DNA of 64,000 nucleotides from Saccharum officinarum (GCA_020631735.1 CM036188.1:16472214-16536213); one strand, 5' to 3'. Numbered from the stretch's first letter, positions 1 through 11,503 are shown. The notes: a model not told the origin generated them from the sequence alone. Numbers and translations are program-made.

Positions 1-185
1 CGCGTGATGCTTTGCTGCAATAGTACTAGCGACATTTACACCATACCCGCTGCACCTTCCAATTAACAAGGCGGTTTAAGGCATGATTAACCATGACCTT
101 TGTTCGGAACCGCCTCGGTTAATCCAAAATGCCCACCTCGGTTAAGTTTTGTGTAGTAGTGGCCAGCCTCGCCATGATGTCTAAT
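1..185. other. Flank of the hAT-like element; nothing recognised
   Basis: No gene is seen. The last bases (177-185, ATGTCTAAT) recur at 3338-3346 and are the proposed target duplication of the element that follows. Confidence 0.4.
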
Positions 186-429
186 TCAAGATGCAAGTGG
201 GCCGGTCTGCAGACACCTGCAAGCCGCCGCACCTTGCCGCAAACACGATTTGCAGGCATTGCAGGTGTCCGCTTGCTGCAAGCCTGCTGGCCGCAACAGC
301 CCACTAGGCCTAGTGGCCAAACCTGCAAGGCCTAGTTGGACCCACAAGGGTTTTTTTTTAATGAGAGCAATAACACCAGATTAATGAACTATTTTACTCA
401 CGTATAAATTTCACCAAATCATACAAAAA

Positions 430-1163
430 AACAAATTACTACCAAAATAACTCATCCTCAATATTGTAAAACTGCATTGTCGAATGTAATGCTAAATAAC
501 TTGTCCTCAATATTGTAAAACTGAATAGTCCTCAACATTGCAGTATAGAGATTAAAACCATCATGTGGTTTTTACCACACAAAATCTAATTATCCTTTTT
601 TGAACTTTCCAATCATCATCTATATAGTGGCAAGTGATGCACATGTAGCCTATGTTCTAATTGGAAGTCAACAAATCAGCTGTCAATGAGAATCTGAAAT
701 TACAGTTCTCAAGCATTTCTCTCAGCGCTGTTCGGTGGTTCTTATAGGCTTCTAAGCAGTTTTCCTTAATTGTTGTCCTAGATACGGTTTTTGTGAGTGG
801 ATTTAAGCTAGCTGAATAGCTACGCAATCCATCATACTCCACAAAAGAGAACGGGAGCTCATGTAGTACAATCAGACGAACAAGCTCACATCGAGTCACT
901 TTAGGGTCAAACCTCCAGTAATTAGTGAGAATAGCTGACTCGGTTGAGACTGATGACTGTAACTTATCAACTAAATCATGCATCTTAAGCCTTGGCTCAC
1001 AAATTTCCAAATGTCTACGCATATGGCTAGTCCCAAAAGTACGAGCAGCAGCAAATACCTCATAGCAGTGCTTACATCGGCTTTGTATGACTTTACCATC
1101 TTGATAGATGGAATCCATGTCCTTCCAAATAGCAGATCTCAAGTTTCTCGGTTTACCTATCAA
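430..1163 (-). pseudogene. hAT transposase (BED zinc finger, RICESLEEPER-like), broken
   Basis: The minus-strand frame from 1163 opens after a splice-acceptor-like TTGATAG. It encodes a BED-type zinc finger of about 50 residues (a WKDM start, a C-x2-C pair, then H-x4-H near RRHLEIC). The N-terminal hAT transposase region follows, with the family signature FSLTADLLTSN. A TAG at 657-659 then interrupts it, where the family has a Gln codon (DLWTSNQ). Homology continues in the same frame below the stop (GYMCITCHYID, KVQKRIIRFC) and decays to about 430 as NIEDKLFSITFDNA. The C-terminal RNase-H-like catalytic half and dimerisation domain are absent. Around 440-530 a piece containing CAGTTTTACAATATTGAGGA is present twice. 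This is a remnant without transposase activity. Confidence 0.8.
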
Positions 1164-1663
1164 TATTAAATATAAAATAATTAGTTAAACATGACAAAAG
1201 AACATAGTTTAACTGTACAAACATTATGCCGGAAGAAAATAGTCTCTACATGATATAAAAGCATAGCCACTGTAACTTTTTAACCATTGGCATTCTATAA
1301 TTTTTCTGTGTAATCTGTGATGAGAAGTTTCTATGCAAATGTAGAGTTCTGAATTTGAACTTTTGCTACCACAACATCAAACCTGAAATCTGAACTATTG
1401 CTACCACCACACAATGGTCACTACACAGTATATATGAGAACAAGTATTGAATGATGGTGGGGATACATCTGAACTGTATTGACTAACAACCCAAATAATC
1501 CAAGCATGGCAACAACATCAACTTGATATTTCTTCACAACTAGTCATACAACAGTCCAGTAATCCAATAAAGTTACATTAGTGATTTATGAGTACTGGTA
1601 CGCCTTCACAACTAGTCAACCATAGTGTGCAATGAAGATCAATGTTTCAGGTTCATTACATTC

Positions 1664-2050
1664 TCAAATAGGAACCATCCAGACAAAAAGTTGAGGTCCG
1701 TAATTACCATGGTCATGAGAGCCTAAATGAGCAGCTCCACTCCGTGGGCTGCGTGCAGGTGACCTCCGCGGGCTGCGTGATGGTGACCTCCAAGGGCTGT
1801 GTGATGGTGACCTCCGTGGGCTGCGTGATGGTGACCTTCGCAGGTCGAGTGCCGGTGACCTCTGCAGGCCAAGTGACGGTGACCTTGGCCGCACAACCAA
1901 TGGAGACACTATTAGTCTCGTCATTGGGGACCTCGTCACCACAGGAGAGTTGAGCTTCCTTGCCATTGGAGGCTTGAACCGCTTGGTTACCGAAGGCTTA
2001 TGTTGATTTACCACTACCCTTTTGTGCTTTGTTCCGAACGAGGAGATCAA
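1664..2050 (-). other. Possible exon of the hAT-element gene, Arg-Ser-Pro repeats
   Basis: An open minus-strand frame of 128 codons encodes a run of RSPSRSPR-type octapeptides. It lies between the GC-rich upstream ORF and the BED exon of the element on the same strand. The repeats come from a 24-bp DNA tandem array, listed separately. It may be a low-complexity exon joined to the BED exon, or simply an open frame created by the minisatellite. I do not recognise a domain. Confidence 0.3.
1746..1889. repeat. 24-bp tandem repeat, six units
   Basis: Six consecutive 24-bp units follow the pattern GGGCTGCGTGATGGTGACC plus five bases. They decay toward the right, where the last two begin AGG instead of GGG. 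The period is a multiple of three, so the minus-strand frame stays open across it and yields repeated Arg-Ser-Pro octapeptides. Confidence 0.85.
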
Positions 2051-2641
2051 AGGGGAGGTCGCTGATGAGCACCCAGCTTCGTGTAGTTGAGACTGTTAAA
2101 AGAAATTCAAAGAAACATGTTGAGTAACTGAACCAGCTGCTTCTTATTCAGAGAAACATGGAGTCAAACATTTTCCTTTGAAATGGAGTCAAATATTTAT
2201 TAACAGGGAGTCAAATATTTATTAAGAAAGACAACAGCAAACATAAGACGGATGTAGCAAAATCCTTGAAAATGAATGCCTACTTGTGTGGGCAAATCCA
2301 AGCTAGCTGTTAGTACATCAAACTAAAACAAGAATTTTCCTCAAAGTCTAATAACATTTATCAGCAATATATTACTTTCTTAGGCTGCTATGATGACAGT
2401 TCAAATATTAGAAGTTAAACAACTAACTAATTAATAGGACAATAGACTAAACAATATTCGTTGAAATCTATTTGATGAAACAATGAACCCTAAAGACATA
2501 AATTGAACATTCAGCAATTCATAGGCCACTAGCTCAATTCGTTGACATATATGTTGAGTAACTGCAGGCAATAGTATACACTACACGGATAAGGTAACAG
2601 CAATATCAGCATGTTTCATGATGCACAAAGAAACAGCAATA

Positions 2642-3080
2642 TTAGCAAAACCTGCTGTGGCATCTGGCTGTCGGTGTCCGCGTCCTGGAGCAGGGGCAGA
2701 GTGGACCTCGGGGCCGGCAAGCCATACCGCAACTTTGCGAAGGCTGCAGACGACGCGGAGGGGAGGGTCTGCACGGCGGCGACGGCGACGCCGGATCTGG
2801 GGGGTCGGCTGTGGACGTGCATGCATCGCCGGTCTTCGGCTTCTTGACAACAGGGACCTCGGTGGCCGGAGCAGGGTTCGGCGGGCCCTTCTCCTTCCTC
2901 TTGGCGACGGGAGCCTCGGTGGCCAGAATAGGGTCCGGCGGGCCTCCTCTTCTTGGCATTGGAGGAAGATGGTGGCTTCTTGTTGGCCGGCGCGGTGGTG
3001 GGGGCGTCGACGGGCTTCTCCGGCACCGGCATCAGCGCCACGGCGGGCACCTCGGCCATGGAGCCGGGTGGAGCAGCCAT
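2642..3080 (-). pseudogene. Possible N-terminal exon of the hAT-element gene, frameshifted
   Basis: An ATG at 3080 on the minus strand opens a Pro/Ala/Lys-rich frame (MAAPPGSMAEVP..., ...NKKPPSSSNAKKR). From about 2960 the coding-like character, with repeated LATEAPVAKR and PATEVPVVKK phrases, moves into another frame, which suggests a frameshift. The GC content is much higher than in the surroundings. It precedes the Arg-Ser-Pro exon and the BED exon on the same strand, so it could be the first exon of the element's gene. No domain is recognised and the call is weak. Confidence 0.25.
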
Positions 3081-3346
3081 TGTGCGGAGTGGCGACACCG
3101 ACATGAGCATGTTTCGTGTAGCCAAGGTGGCAGCGGCGGAGGTTGAGTCGCACACGAGGTGATGAGTCGCAGGAGTTTTCAGGACTTTGCAGGCTGCCCG
3201 CAATGCCCTCATACGCTAGCAGGCTAGTCTGCCTCAGCCCACAACAGAAAAGCAAGCAGGTTGCAGGTGTCCAGTGGGCCTGTTTTGTGGGGCGGGCTTA
3301 GCATGCTTGCGGACTGACCCGCGCCGCTTGCATGGTTATGTCTAAT

Positions 3347-3567
3347 ATTCATGTTAAGAGGGAGCAGCTAAATTGTAAAATTTGCAGGAAACCACAACAC
3401 CACTTCACTTCATCAGGTTTGGATCCCTGTTCCAATCCAATACTTCTCGCAATTTCCATCAATCCATGCATGACCAGCACACATCACAGACACAACGATG
3501 AGCACCTGTTCGGGGACTGCGACGAATCCTGGTCCTTATTCTCCAGATTCCAGCAATGCCCGGTAAG
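3347..3567. other. Intergenic, nothing recognised
   Basis: A short open frame on the plus strand (3332-3628) runs from the transposon end through this stretch into the dispersed repeat. It matches no family I know and has no supporting signals. Confidence 0.3.
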
Positions 3568-3966
3568 CTGTGGGCCGATGCTGCTGAGCCACCTTTGGTC
3601 GGTTTGGGGCATCGATGTCTACGATTGAGGGGTGAGGGGAGGCTAGGTCAGGATCTTCGGGGCACGTTTGCTGCCCTGGCCGAAGACGTCTTCCCTGAAT
3701 GACGAGGCCTCCCGTCGTTCGAGTTTTCTTCTGCCCGATGAGCTTTTCTGATGTTCAGCGAGGCTCCCAAATGCATCCGATTAGAAGAGACGGCCAGGGG
3801 TTAATGACGCTGTTACAATGCTAATCCGAGGGTCTAGGTAACCATAGTGTTAGGTATTCATCAGTCGTATTTATAGGGTATTCATAGGCCGTCTAGCAAA
3901 TTACATATTCGTCATGTCTCTTAAAGCATATTCCAAGTACATGTAGGGACGTTTTGGCCATCAATG
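3568..3966 (+). repeat. Dispersed repeat, copy 1 (partner at 30.7 kb)
   Basis: About 400 bp align by eye with 30723-31134 in the same orientation. Shared landmarks are GCTGAGCCACCTTTGGTC, GTTTGCTGCCCTGGCCGAAG, GAGGCCTCCCGTCGTTCGAG and GCATATTCCAAGTACA. The copies differ by scattered substitutions and small indels. No ORF is conserved between them. It could be a piece of an LTR or of a noncoding transposon; neither copy shows clear ends. Confidence 0.75.
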
Positions 3967-6165
3967 AAGCCAACTGCTCCTGGCCACTTCAACGCACCTG
4001 GCCGGGTGCGGCCAAACTTCGGACAGTCCTAACCTTCCTTTTGTATACATTTTTTTTATGATTCTTGCATTTTAACTCTGAAAAAATGAACTAAAATTTT
4101 CTATGAAATTCCAACACGAGTCATGTAAAACTCCTATTTTCGAAAGGCCCCCTAAACATTCGGATTCAATCGGAAAGTTCTGTTCATCTCGTATCATCCA
4201 ACATTTTTTACTGCAACCATTTCTCCATCTTGTACATATATTTCACTAGTATACGTTAGCCCAATTTGCCACAAAAAATGTCGTAGTTGAGATGTGCCAG
4301 CTAAGAACAAATCGAGAGAGTCGCCAAAGGGTTGTTAATCCAGTTACTAGCTAGCAAGCATGATCGCACATCACTTCTACCCTTTACGCCTGAGTGACCA
4401 TCTAAATCGTTCAGCCACTTGATATTGTTAACACCTCCTCCAAGACAATGTAAGCTACTTTCCAACTCTAGCCATTCCCTTTTGTTTTCCATCTAATCAC
4501 TCCTTTGCTACTGCTGGGTGAAGAAGCGCTATGTAAAGCCCATGACAAAAATGATGAAATTCTTGGTAGCTGTGTATATTGATAATATGCATTACTCTAT
4601 GGATCACATACCATGTATCACTATCGCCTTTGCTTAGTATTCTTATATGTGGCACGGCAATGGAACCTAAATGCATCATACAAAGTAACATGTTTCACTA
4701 GAAAAAAGTCCTGTCAAGGAATTGAAGGCACGATATAATCATACGTAGCGGAATGCATGTCGGGATATTACACTAACTGAGATTCATAGATTAAATGCTG
4801 ATCCCCTGATCAAACATCCCATAGGCATCATGTTACACACAGTGTATTAAGGAACACGGTGGTGGGGTTTGCACTAAGCAGACAGGCAGTCCGAACTGAA
4901 CATAGAGATAAAAGGAAATCAAAGCCACCAGTAGGGGCATTGTCTCTTGGCAGTCATCATCAAAGCAGAGCAGCAAAGAAGTCTATCCGACCGATCGCAG
5001 TGAGAAACTGACACAATGACACTATTGCACAACTGCTGGCAGTCTTTGCATCTGGTTGCTGCAGACCAATGTCAATGATCAATAGAGGAAACAGAAAGGT
5101 GCCATAGTTAAGGTGAAACGGACCAAATGGTAAACACTTCACAGTGGCTTCCTTGGAACTGCATAGATTTCTTTCAATAGTATGGCACTGAAAACAATGT
5201 TCCCAAAGTGAATGACACAAAGAAAGATCGACATTGCAATTAAGACAGGATAAGTTTATCTTTCAAAGTCATTAACCAAATGTGATGCAACTAATTTGTG
5301 ATGCAAGGTAAACTACACTGGCATAACAGGGGATGAGGTTCCAATGTTCTATTTACCTTAAATAATCTACTAGGGTCATCAACAGCCTGGTACTTCTCAC
5401 TTCTACTTGTTGGTATCAGTACACACAGAATTATAACCTGCAAGAGATAAGGGGAAAGAAAAGGATCATTAAACAAGAGAGAATAATATCAGTACACACA
5501 AAATTTTAACCTGATAAGGGGAAAGAAAAGGAAAATCAAACTGGACAGAAAATTTTATAAAAATTAATTAGTTTTTTAACATGGGAAGCATTTCATAAAT
5601 ACAGAAAATTGCCTCTAATAATAAGAGCCACACTTGAACCTGCATGTCTGAAGATCAGAAAACTAGATGATGCTGTGATATTTTTTTTGTTGTTATGTTC
5701 GGGTCCTAAAGAATAGCATATGTGCACAAATATAAAGAACTGGAACACACAAGATATAATGTGCGTACAATGGCAAGAGAAAAGATAATATTCAAGACAC
5801 ACAAGCATATTCCAGATTGTCAAGGGGAAGCATGGCTTCAATATAGAATCAGAGTTTAACATGTTTATTAGTATAAGGAGAATCCGATGGCAGCAAATTC
5901 AATCAAAATGTACTCGATACATGTCTATACTTTCCAATGCCTTTCATATATAAGTAGAAGCAGAAGAGCATTCAAGAGTCCCAGATGATAGTGCAAATCT
6001 AACAATGTACACAAATTGTAAATCTCAGCTACTTAATGCAAAATGCAATAACATAAATTGTGATAAATCAGAACACACATAGTTTGATTACTGACGACGC
6101 TTGGTTTTGTAACACATATGGACAAGTGCACAAAAAAATCATGACAACTCATAGATAACTTACAA
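3967..6165. other. Region downstream of the split F-box gene, no confident gene
   Basis: The region is AT-rich with short minus-strand open frames at 4960-5220 and 5291-5476. The second has an acceptor-like CTTGCAG before VIILCVLIPTSRSEK and a donor-like AAGGTAAAT after it, so it could be an exon or a spliced 3' untranslated segment of the F-box gene. I recognise no family, and the reading frames do not join cleanly to the F-box third exon. Nothing else is supported. Confidence 0.3.
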
Positions 6166-6347
6166 CCTGAACACTGAATTCTGATTTTCCCCAGTGGTAT
6201 GCCATTATGATTCAAGACCTTCAAAACATTGAGTACTATCCCATCAACATCTTTGCATATGATTTCAACAATCTGAAGATGGCTGGGTGCAACTGATTTT
6301 TCCAATGGATTGTAACTTTCCTCTGTTTTCATTAAGGACTTGTGTGC
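6166..6347 (-). pseudogene. F-box/FBD protein, third exon (C-terminal part), separated by insertion
   Basis: The minus-strand exon begins after the acceptor TTTGCTTCAG and reads AHKSLMKTEESYNPLEKS, then HLQIVEIICKDVDG and GIPLGKIRIQCSG. This is the conserved C-terminal tail of grass F-box/LRR/FBD proteins. A GTAAGT donor follows near 6166; reading through it would end at a stop near 6033. Its phase (0) matches the donor at 21676, at the end of the exon encoding SPLLKKLTLRILK. The two exons were neighbours before a 15.2-kb retroelement landed in the intron between them. See the 5' part at 21677-23007. Confidence 0.75.
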
Positions 6348-6401
6348 CTGAAGCAAATGAATAATTTACTCAATTAACAAACAAAAGCAAAATAAAGATC
6401 A

Positions 6402-6406
6402 GGTAT
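6402..6406. repeat. Target-site duplication GGTAT, left copy
   Basis: GGTAT lies immediately before the TGTCACACCC terminus at 6407. The same five bases follow the TGTGACA terminus at 21643. Removing one copy plus everything between restores a continuous intron of the F-box gene. Confidence 0.85.
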
Positions 6407-7267
6407 TGTCACACCCGGGTTTCTAAAGAACAAAACCAGGCTAATCATATGTGTGCCCAGGAAGTCCACACATATGTCAGAATGAAAAATTATCAGAAAC
6501 AATGTTATTTATTTAACGTACACATATATATAATAACACTTACATCAGAGTATCGCGGAACGGTGACTAAACTTCAGGCTCCATTCTTCTCAGGGACGGC
6601 TGACTGGTGGCTCCGTATGCCAAACACTTCTGAAAGACTTTTGGAAACTCCACTATCTCTTTATCCTTCTTCTGAGCAGCACCTCACTACACACTGAGGT
6701 GTGAGAAAAATGGCAAGAGTGAGTCCATGTCGAACTCAACAAGTATAACATAGGGTTCATGAGGCACAAAAGGCTAGACACTGTTTGACTGCATTTAGCT
6801 TTTATTCATTATATAATTGGCAATTGAGTAGCATCAAGGTATTCCAAATCCTATTAATGAATCAATGATCAATTGTAATAAGGATAATGAATATCATTAA
6901 CATGAGCATAATAATAACAATAGTAATTAAGCATGATACAACAATGGTGATCATCTATCTTTAGATGTTCCAAGGCCGCCCGTATCCGTGGGCACGGCTA
7001 GTATACCAGTTTTTAACTCTGCGCAGAGGTGTACACTTTCACTGTGAGTCATGATTTCCAAATGCATGGGTTAATTACTCCCAAAACACTGAAAATCATA
7101 TAAAGTCATTTAAAAGTTCGTCTAACAAGTTAGGGCCATTAGATTCACTCGGCAGGCAGATGTAGGAACCCCTTTTCAAATGGCATAATTCCTTCTCGGC
7201 TATACTCATACACTAGAGGCTGTCCTACACCCAACGTGTCAAGCTATTCTTACGCCAATTAAGGTAA
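6407..7267 (-). repeat. Left LTR of the inverted-LTR element, 3' segment (minus-facing)
   Basis: The segment is the reverse complement of about 20790-21643 (shared: CCATTCTTCTCAGGGACGGC and its complement). It is cut after AATTAAGGTAA at 7267 by a younger element and resumes at 16299 with GTAACCACTAACAAGC. The undisturbed sequence across that point is visible in the right LTR around 20770-20790 (reverse complement) and in the LTR at 58.5 kb. Short open frames here (for example 6449-6697) are not genes. Confidence 0.85.
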
Positions 7268-10040
7268 TGTAACACCCTAAAATTTTGAAAGAGATAAAAA
7301 TAGGAAAATATGATTTTTATGTATTTTTGTGAGCATGCAAACTTAGAATAATAATAATTTTTATAAATTTAAAATTAAATATAAGTGTAGAAACATGATT
7401 GAGCATTCATGCTGCTGCATTTGAAGTTTTATATTGAGTGGTTTAAATCAAATTCAAATTTGATTTGAAAATCATTTGAAAAATGAATTTGAAAAATTGG
7501 AAAAGGATTTCTTATTCTCTCTCTGCTCTCGGGCCGGTTTTCTTCACGGCCCAGTGCGTGCGGCCCGCTCTTCCCTCCCTTCCGGCCGGCCTCCTTCTCC
7601 TGGGCCGAGCCCAAGTCAACGCACGCGGCCTGCTAAGCCAGCCGCCGCCCCATTTTTCTTCTGAGTCGCCGACATGTGGGTCTCGCCTATCAGCGACTGT
7701 CTTCACCTTCCTTTCTTCTTCCTCCCGACGTCGGCCGGGTTCTCCTTCCTTCTTCCACCGATCCGAATCGATCTCTCAATCTCTCTCTTTCCTTTCTTGA
7801 GGCCGCCTCCAGGCTATAAAACGGAACCCCGTGCCTCCCCGCTTCTCATTGAGCCCCTAAAACCCTAGCCTCGACATCCCGGGAAGGCCACCGTCGAAGC
7901 TCCGCCTCCACCGCCGCCTTGCCGTGCTAGCCGCTGCCCTTTGGTTGCTCTCCAGCTTCGTTCTCGCGCGGGGTAAGGTCGCGATGATGCGCTCTTTCTT
8001 TTGGTATTTTCGGTTTGGCGATTGGTGCTCGGGATGGTCCTCTTCGCAAGCTCCGGCGAGCTCGGGCTCTATCCGGCCATGGCGCCGCCGTCGGGGTTAT
8101 TGTGGCCGCCGGCCGTTTTCTTTCTCTCACCCCCGATTTAATCTGAACCGTCCAAATCCGGATCTACGGTCTAGAAAAGAAGATACCGGTTCGCTTGAAC
8201 TTTTTGTAAAAGAGACCCTGTGTTTTTCAATTGATTAACCCGCGGTCCAAAGCGTAAACCGGAAAATACGTTTTGATTAATTGAAAACGTAATTCGTTTC
8301 GGAAAAAGAAAAATACGTTTTCAGTTATTTACAGTTTTGCCACTGATCTTGTTTTAGTCGTAAAATCTCCGTTTTAACTCCGATTTGGTCCATTCAAATT
8401 GCGTTAGATTCATATTTGCGAGCTCTACATGATGATACAACTGTACAGTAGGTTTGGATTAATTTATTTTCGAGTTTTTAATTAAAGTATTTATTTTTCT
8501 ATAGGAAATCTTTGGAAATTCATAACTTTGTCGTTTTAGCTCTGATTTTCGTGATCTTCGCGTCTATGTGATCCTAGCGAGTTGTAGATTCGTTTTAAAG
8601 ACTTTTTATCTTATTTTCTTACTGTTGGTGTATTGTCCTAATTATAGTCTTGTTTGTCTATGCATGATTGTTCTGGATGAATGTTGTTGCTATTGTTGAT
8701 CGAGTCTAGTCGGTGAGATTTACGTGGAGATTCAAGAAGCTATTAATTGAAGATTTGGATCAGAAGAAGGATCTTGATTTAAGGCAAGTATAGCATGGGA
8801 TTATCCTTGTTTCCTATTCACCGTTAATATACTTAATTCATGTGCATGTGTCTACCTTGTTACCCCTAAGGATATCCTAGTTTTTGTATATTGTACCTTG
8901 ACACCCATGGAACATTGCATTGGGTAGTATTATGCTAGCGCTCAAGATAAATAACCATGATCTGTAACTTGACTAATAGTATATGCAATAAACGTTTAAA
9001 AGATGCTTTATAGAAACATGGCTCAAGAGGGCTAGAGCATATTTGGTTATTTTTATGGTGCTCTAGTTTCTCTCCATAAGGACTTATCTGTAAGCGAAAA
9101 TCCGGGACTTATTGTACAACTGTGAGGGCTAAAATGGCTCTGGCTTTAGCTCAGTATGAGGACCTTTTCTAGCTTGTTAGAGGTATTCCTTTATGACGTA
9201 AGAATGGCTTGACGAATCGGGTATAGTGCGGCCTCTGTCCTCATGTGTATAGGCTGCGTGTTATTGTGCCATCAGGAAGGGGGGCTCTACATCTGTTTGC
9301 CGAGTGAAATCTAATGGCCCTAACTTGTTAGACGAACCTTTGAAAGGCTTCATAGTGTTTCCCTGCCTGCTCACCTTGGAAGTGTTTTGGGAGTCGCGAT
9401 CCCGGGCATATGGGTAAACATGACTCGCAGTGAAATTGTACAACCTCTGCAGAGTGTAAAACTGTTATAACAGCCGTGCTCACGGTCACGAGTGGCCTTG
9501 GACCCTTACAGAATAAATGATGAACGCTGATGATAATGATAACACTGATGATATTGATGTTCACTAATAATTATTGTTTCTTGCTATACATTATTCTCGT
9601 ATACATGATCATGAGGTTATTTGGGCTTATGGTAAACTTGTTGCTACTCAATTGCTAAAAGATGACTTAATAAAAGTTATCGCAGTAAACCTGTGTCAAA
9701 CCTTTTGAGCCTCATGAACCCCATGTTATATTTGTTGAGTTCGACATGGACTCACTCTTGCTATTTCCCACATCTCAGGAAGGGTACCAGATTTCTAGAT
9801 TCTGGAATTGTTAGGCTTGAGATCAACCAGTTAGTTTGATCCTGGAGTGAAGGTTACACCCGGTGTTCGGAGTTGTCTTTCCGCTGTGTTATTCTCTAAG
9901 GTATATTTTATACTATTGCGTTATGTTAAATAAGCATTTGTCTTTTGATATTACACTTATCTGCGGCTATATGTGAGATTTGACTTCTTTATTTCATATA
10001 TAGTGTATATCTGGTTTTGTCCTTAAAACCGGGTGTGACA
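7268..10040 (+). repeat. 5' LTR of the non-autonomous element
   Basis: The LTR starts TGTAACACCC and ends GGGTGTGACA, with the canonical TG...CA termini. A TATA-like box lies at 7815-7821, before a GC-rich leader containing CCCTAAAACCCTAGCC. Short open frames at 7476-8238 lie in this leader and are repeated in the 3' LTR, so they are LTR sequence and not genes. Confidence 0.9.
7815..7821 (+). promoter_or_regulatory. TATA box of the 5' LTR
   Basis: TATAAAA follows a pyrimidine-rich, GC-rich stretch and precedes a leader-like CCCTAAAACCCTAG. The same motif is at 14072-14078 in the other LTR. It probably sets the start of the genomic RNA about 30 bp downstream. Confidence 0.65.
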
Positions 10041-10043
10041 GAG

Positions 10044-10055
10044 TGGTATCAGAGC
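10044..10055 (+). other. Primer-binding site (initiator Met tRNA type)
   Basis: TGGTATCAGAGC starts three bases after the 5' LTR end. It is the standard complement of the 3' end of plant initiator-Met tRNA used by gypsy and copia elements. This fixes the element orientation as plus. Confidence 0.9.
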
Positions 10056-10282
10056 AATGCTGACTGTAGGATGCAAGCCTAGTTAGAACTGGACGTTTAG
10101 CATGTTCTCATTGTTGCCTATTTCTTGCTTCTCTTTAACTTTGTTATTTTCTCAAAGTTATGCTTAATTCTATCCCCGTTCTGTTATAAAAATCTTATCT
10201 CTATTTTGAACCTTTTCTCCTTGTCTATTAGACGGCTCGTGACGAGAAGACTATGGATTTCAGAGGTTAAGAGGACTGAATT

Positions 10283-11503
10283 GTGTCGCTCTTGCTCACT
10301 TTTGACAAGAAACCATTAGCGATGCAAAACCAATTACTAGAAGAAATGGCTCAACATGGGAATTCTCAACGATGCTTATCGCAAGGTCAAGCCAACATAT
10401 CCAAGGGGTCAGAGAAGATACAAGTAGTAGAAGCTTGGAAGAATATGAAATCCAATAAAGATGTTGATAGTAAGGCATTTGGAGAGCAGGAACAATGTCA
10501 CTGCTGTAAGCATTATGGTTTTCCCTGTCTTCGAAACGAGTCTAATAAGGGGAAAGTCAAGGTGGATCCAAATTTTGTGATCAACATGGACAAGAAGATA
10601 AAGGCAATCTCATTAGAACCACTTGTGGAAAGCAATCAGCAAGCGAGTTATAATATATTGTCACATGCAGCCCTGATCCCCTGTCAAACAAATCTAAACC
10701 CTAAAGAGTTAGAAGTCCCTCCCGCTAAAACTACTCCCCATGAAGTAGTCATAGATGGGTGGACAATTACCTATAAGGAGTATCAACCCCGAAAGGTCAA
10801 ACAAGCTAGGAAATAAGCCAAAGGGACGAAGGTGAACTTTTATGGCCAGCAAGATAGCAGCATACCAAACAACAGTTCCTTGGAGTATGACATCACAAAA
10901 GATCCAGCTAAGAGAAAGTGTTATCATTGCCAGCAGGAAGGACATTATATCAAATCTTGCCCACAGAAGAATCAACAACAGCAAGACCCAGGACAGGATG
11001 TCCAAAAGGAGCATGTGCAGGGAAATAAATTAAAGAGAAATTACATCCATGGAAGGTTGAAACATGTGGATATTTCCACCATTCCTGGAGCTAAGGAGGT
11101 CGTGTTTGGATCAATTCCAGTAAGTTCAGGAAATGCCAAGGTTTTGTTTGACCCCAGTGCCTCACATTCGTTCATATCTAGACAATATGTAAAAGATCAT
11201 AACATACTTATGCTTCCAAGGGGGAAAACAGTGATGATTAAAACTCCAAGAGGTGAAATAAAGGCAGACCGCGTATGCCCAAAAGTTAGTCTTGATATAA
11301 AGGGGGTAAATTTTAAGGTAAACCTCATTGTTTTGGAATTAATGGGCATTGATGTTATCCTTGGAATAGACTGGTTATCTACTTGTAAAGGAGTGATTGA
11401 GTATGCCCAATGTTCAGTGTTTCTAACTACACTTTTAGGAGAAAGAATTGAGTATGAGGGTATTAAATCTACACCGGAGGGATACCAGGTTGACCCATCT
11501 TAA
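10283..11503 (+). pseudogene. gag-protease reading frame with one in-frame stop
   Basis: The two open stretches 10283-10816 and 10832-11503 are in the same frame and are separated by a single TAA at 10814-10816. Together they make 407 codons. The first part has a Cys-rich patch (CHCCKHYGFPC) and no recognised capsid domain. The second part has a canonical zinc knuckle CYHCQQEGHYIKSC (C-x2-C-x4-H-x4-C), then a retropepsin-like fold with VLFDPSASHSFIS and GIDVILGIDWLS. The usual active-site triplet D-S/T-G is D-P-S here, so the protease is probably inactive unless this lineage tolerates it. The frame ends at 11503 without any reverse transcriptase. Confidence 0.75.

Larger units (their letters stand above)
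186..3337 (-). mobile_element. Decayed hAT-like DNA transposon (about 3.15 kb)
   Basis: The segment carries a BED zinc-finger/hAT transposase remnant on the minus strand. It is bracketed by the direct repeat ATGTCTAAT (177-185 and 3338-3346), the size expected for the 8-bp hAT target duplication. Just inside both ends lies an inverted ATGCAAG core: ATGCAAGTGG at 191 and CCGCTTGCAT ending at 3333. The terminal 150 bp on each side are crowded with GCAGGTGTCC, GCAAGC and CCTGCAAG motifs, like the subterminal transposase-binding clusters of hAT elements. The exact ends are uncertain by a few bases, because the two inverted repeats are offset by about one base relative to the direct repeat. The catalytic half of the transposase is missing, so this is a non-autonomous, internally deleted copy. 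Confidence 0.6.

Noticed and set aside
4960..5476. Additional exons of the F-box gene downstream of exon 3
   Set aside because: Splice-like signals exist but the phases do not join the third exon, and the translations do not resemble the family. Left as unassigned.
7476..8238. Open frames of 60-105 codons in a GC-rich stretch, some repeated at 13735-14495
   Set aside because: They fall in the leader part of the two LTRs of one element. Repetition reflects LTR identity, not a gene pair.
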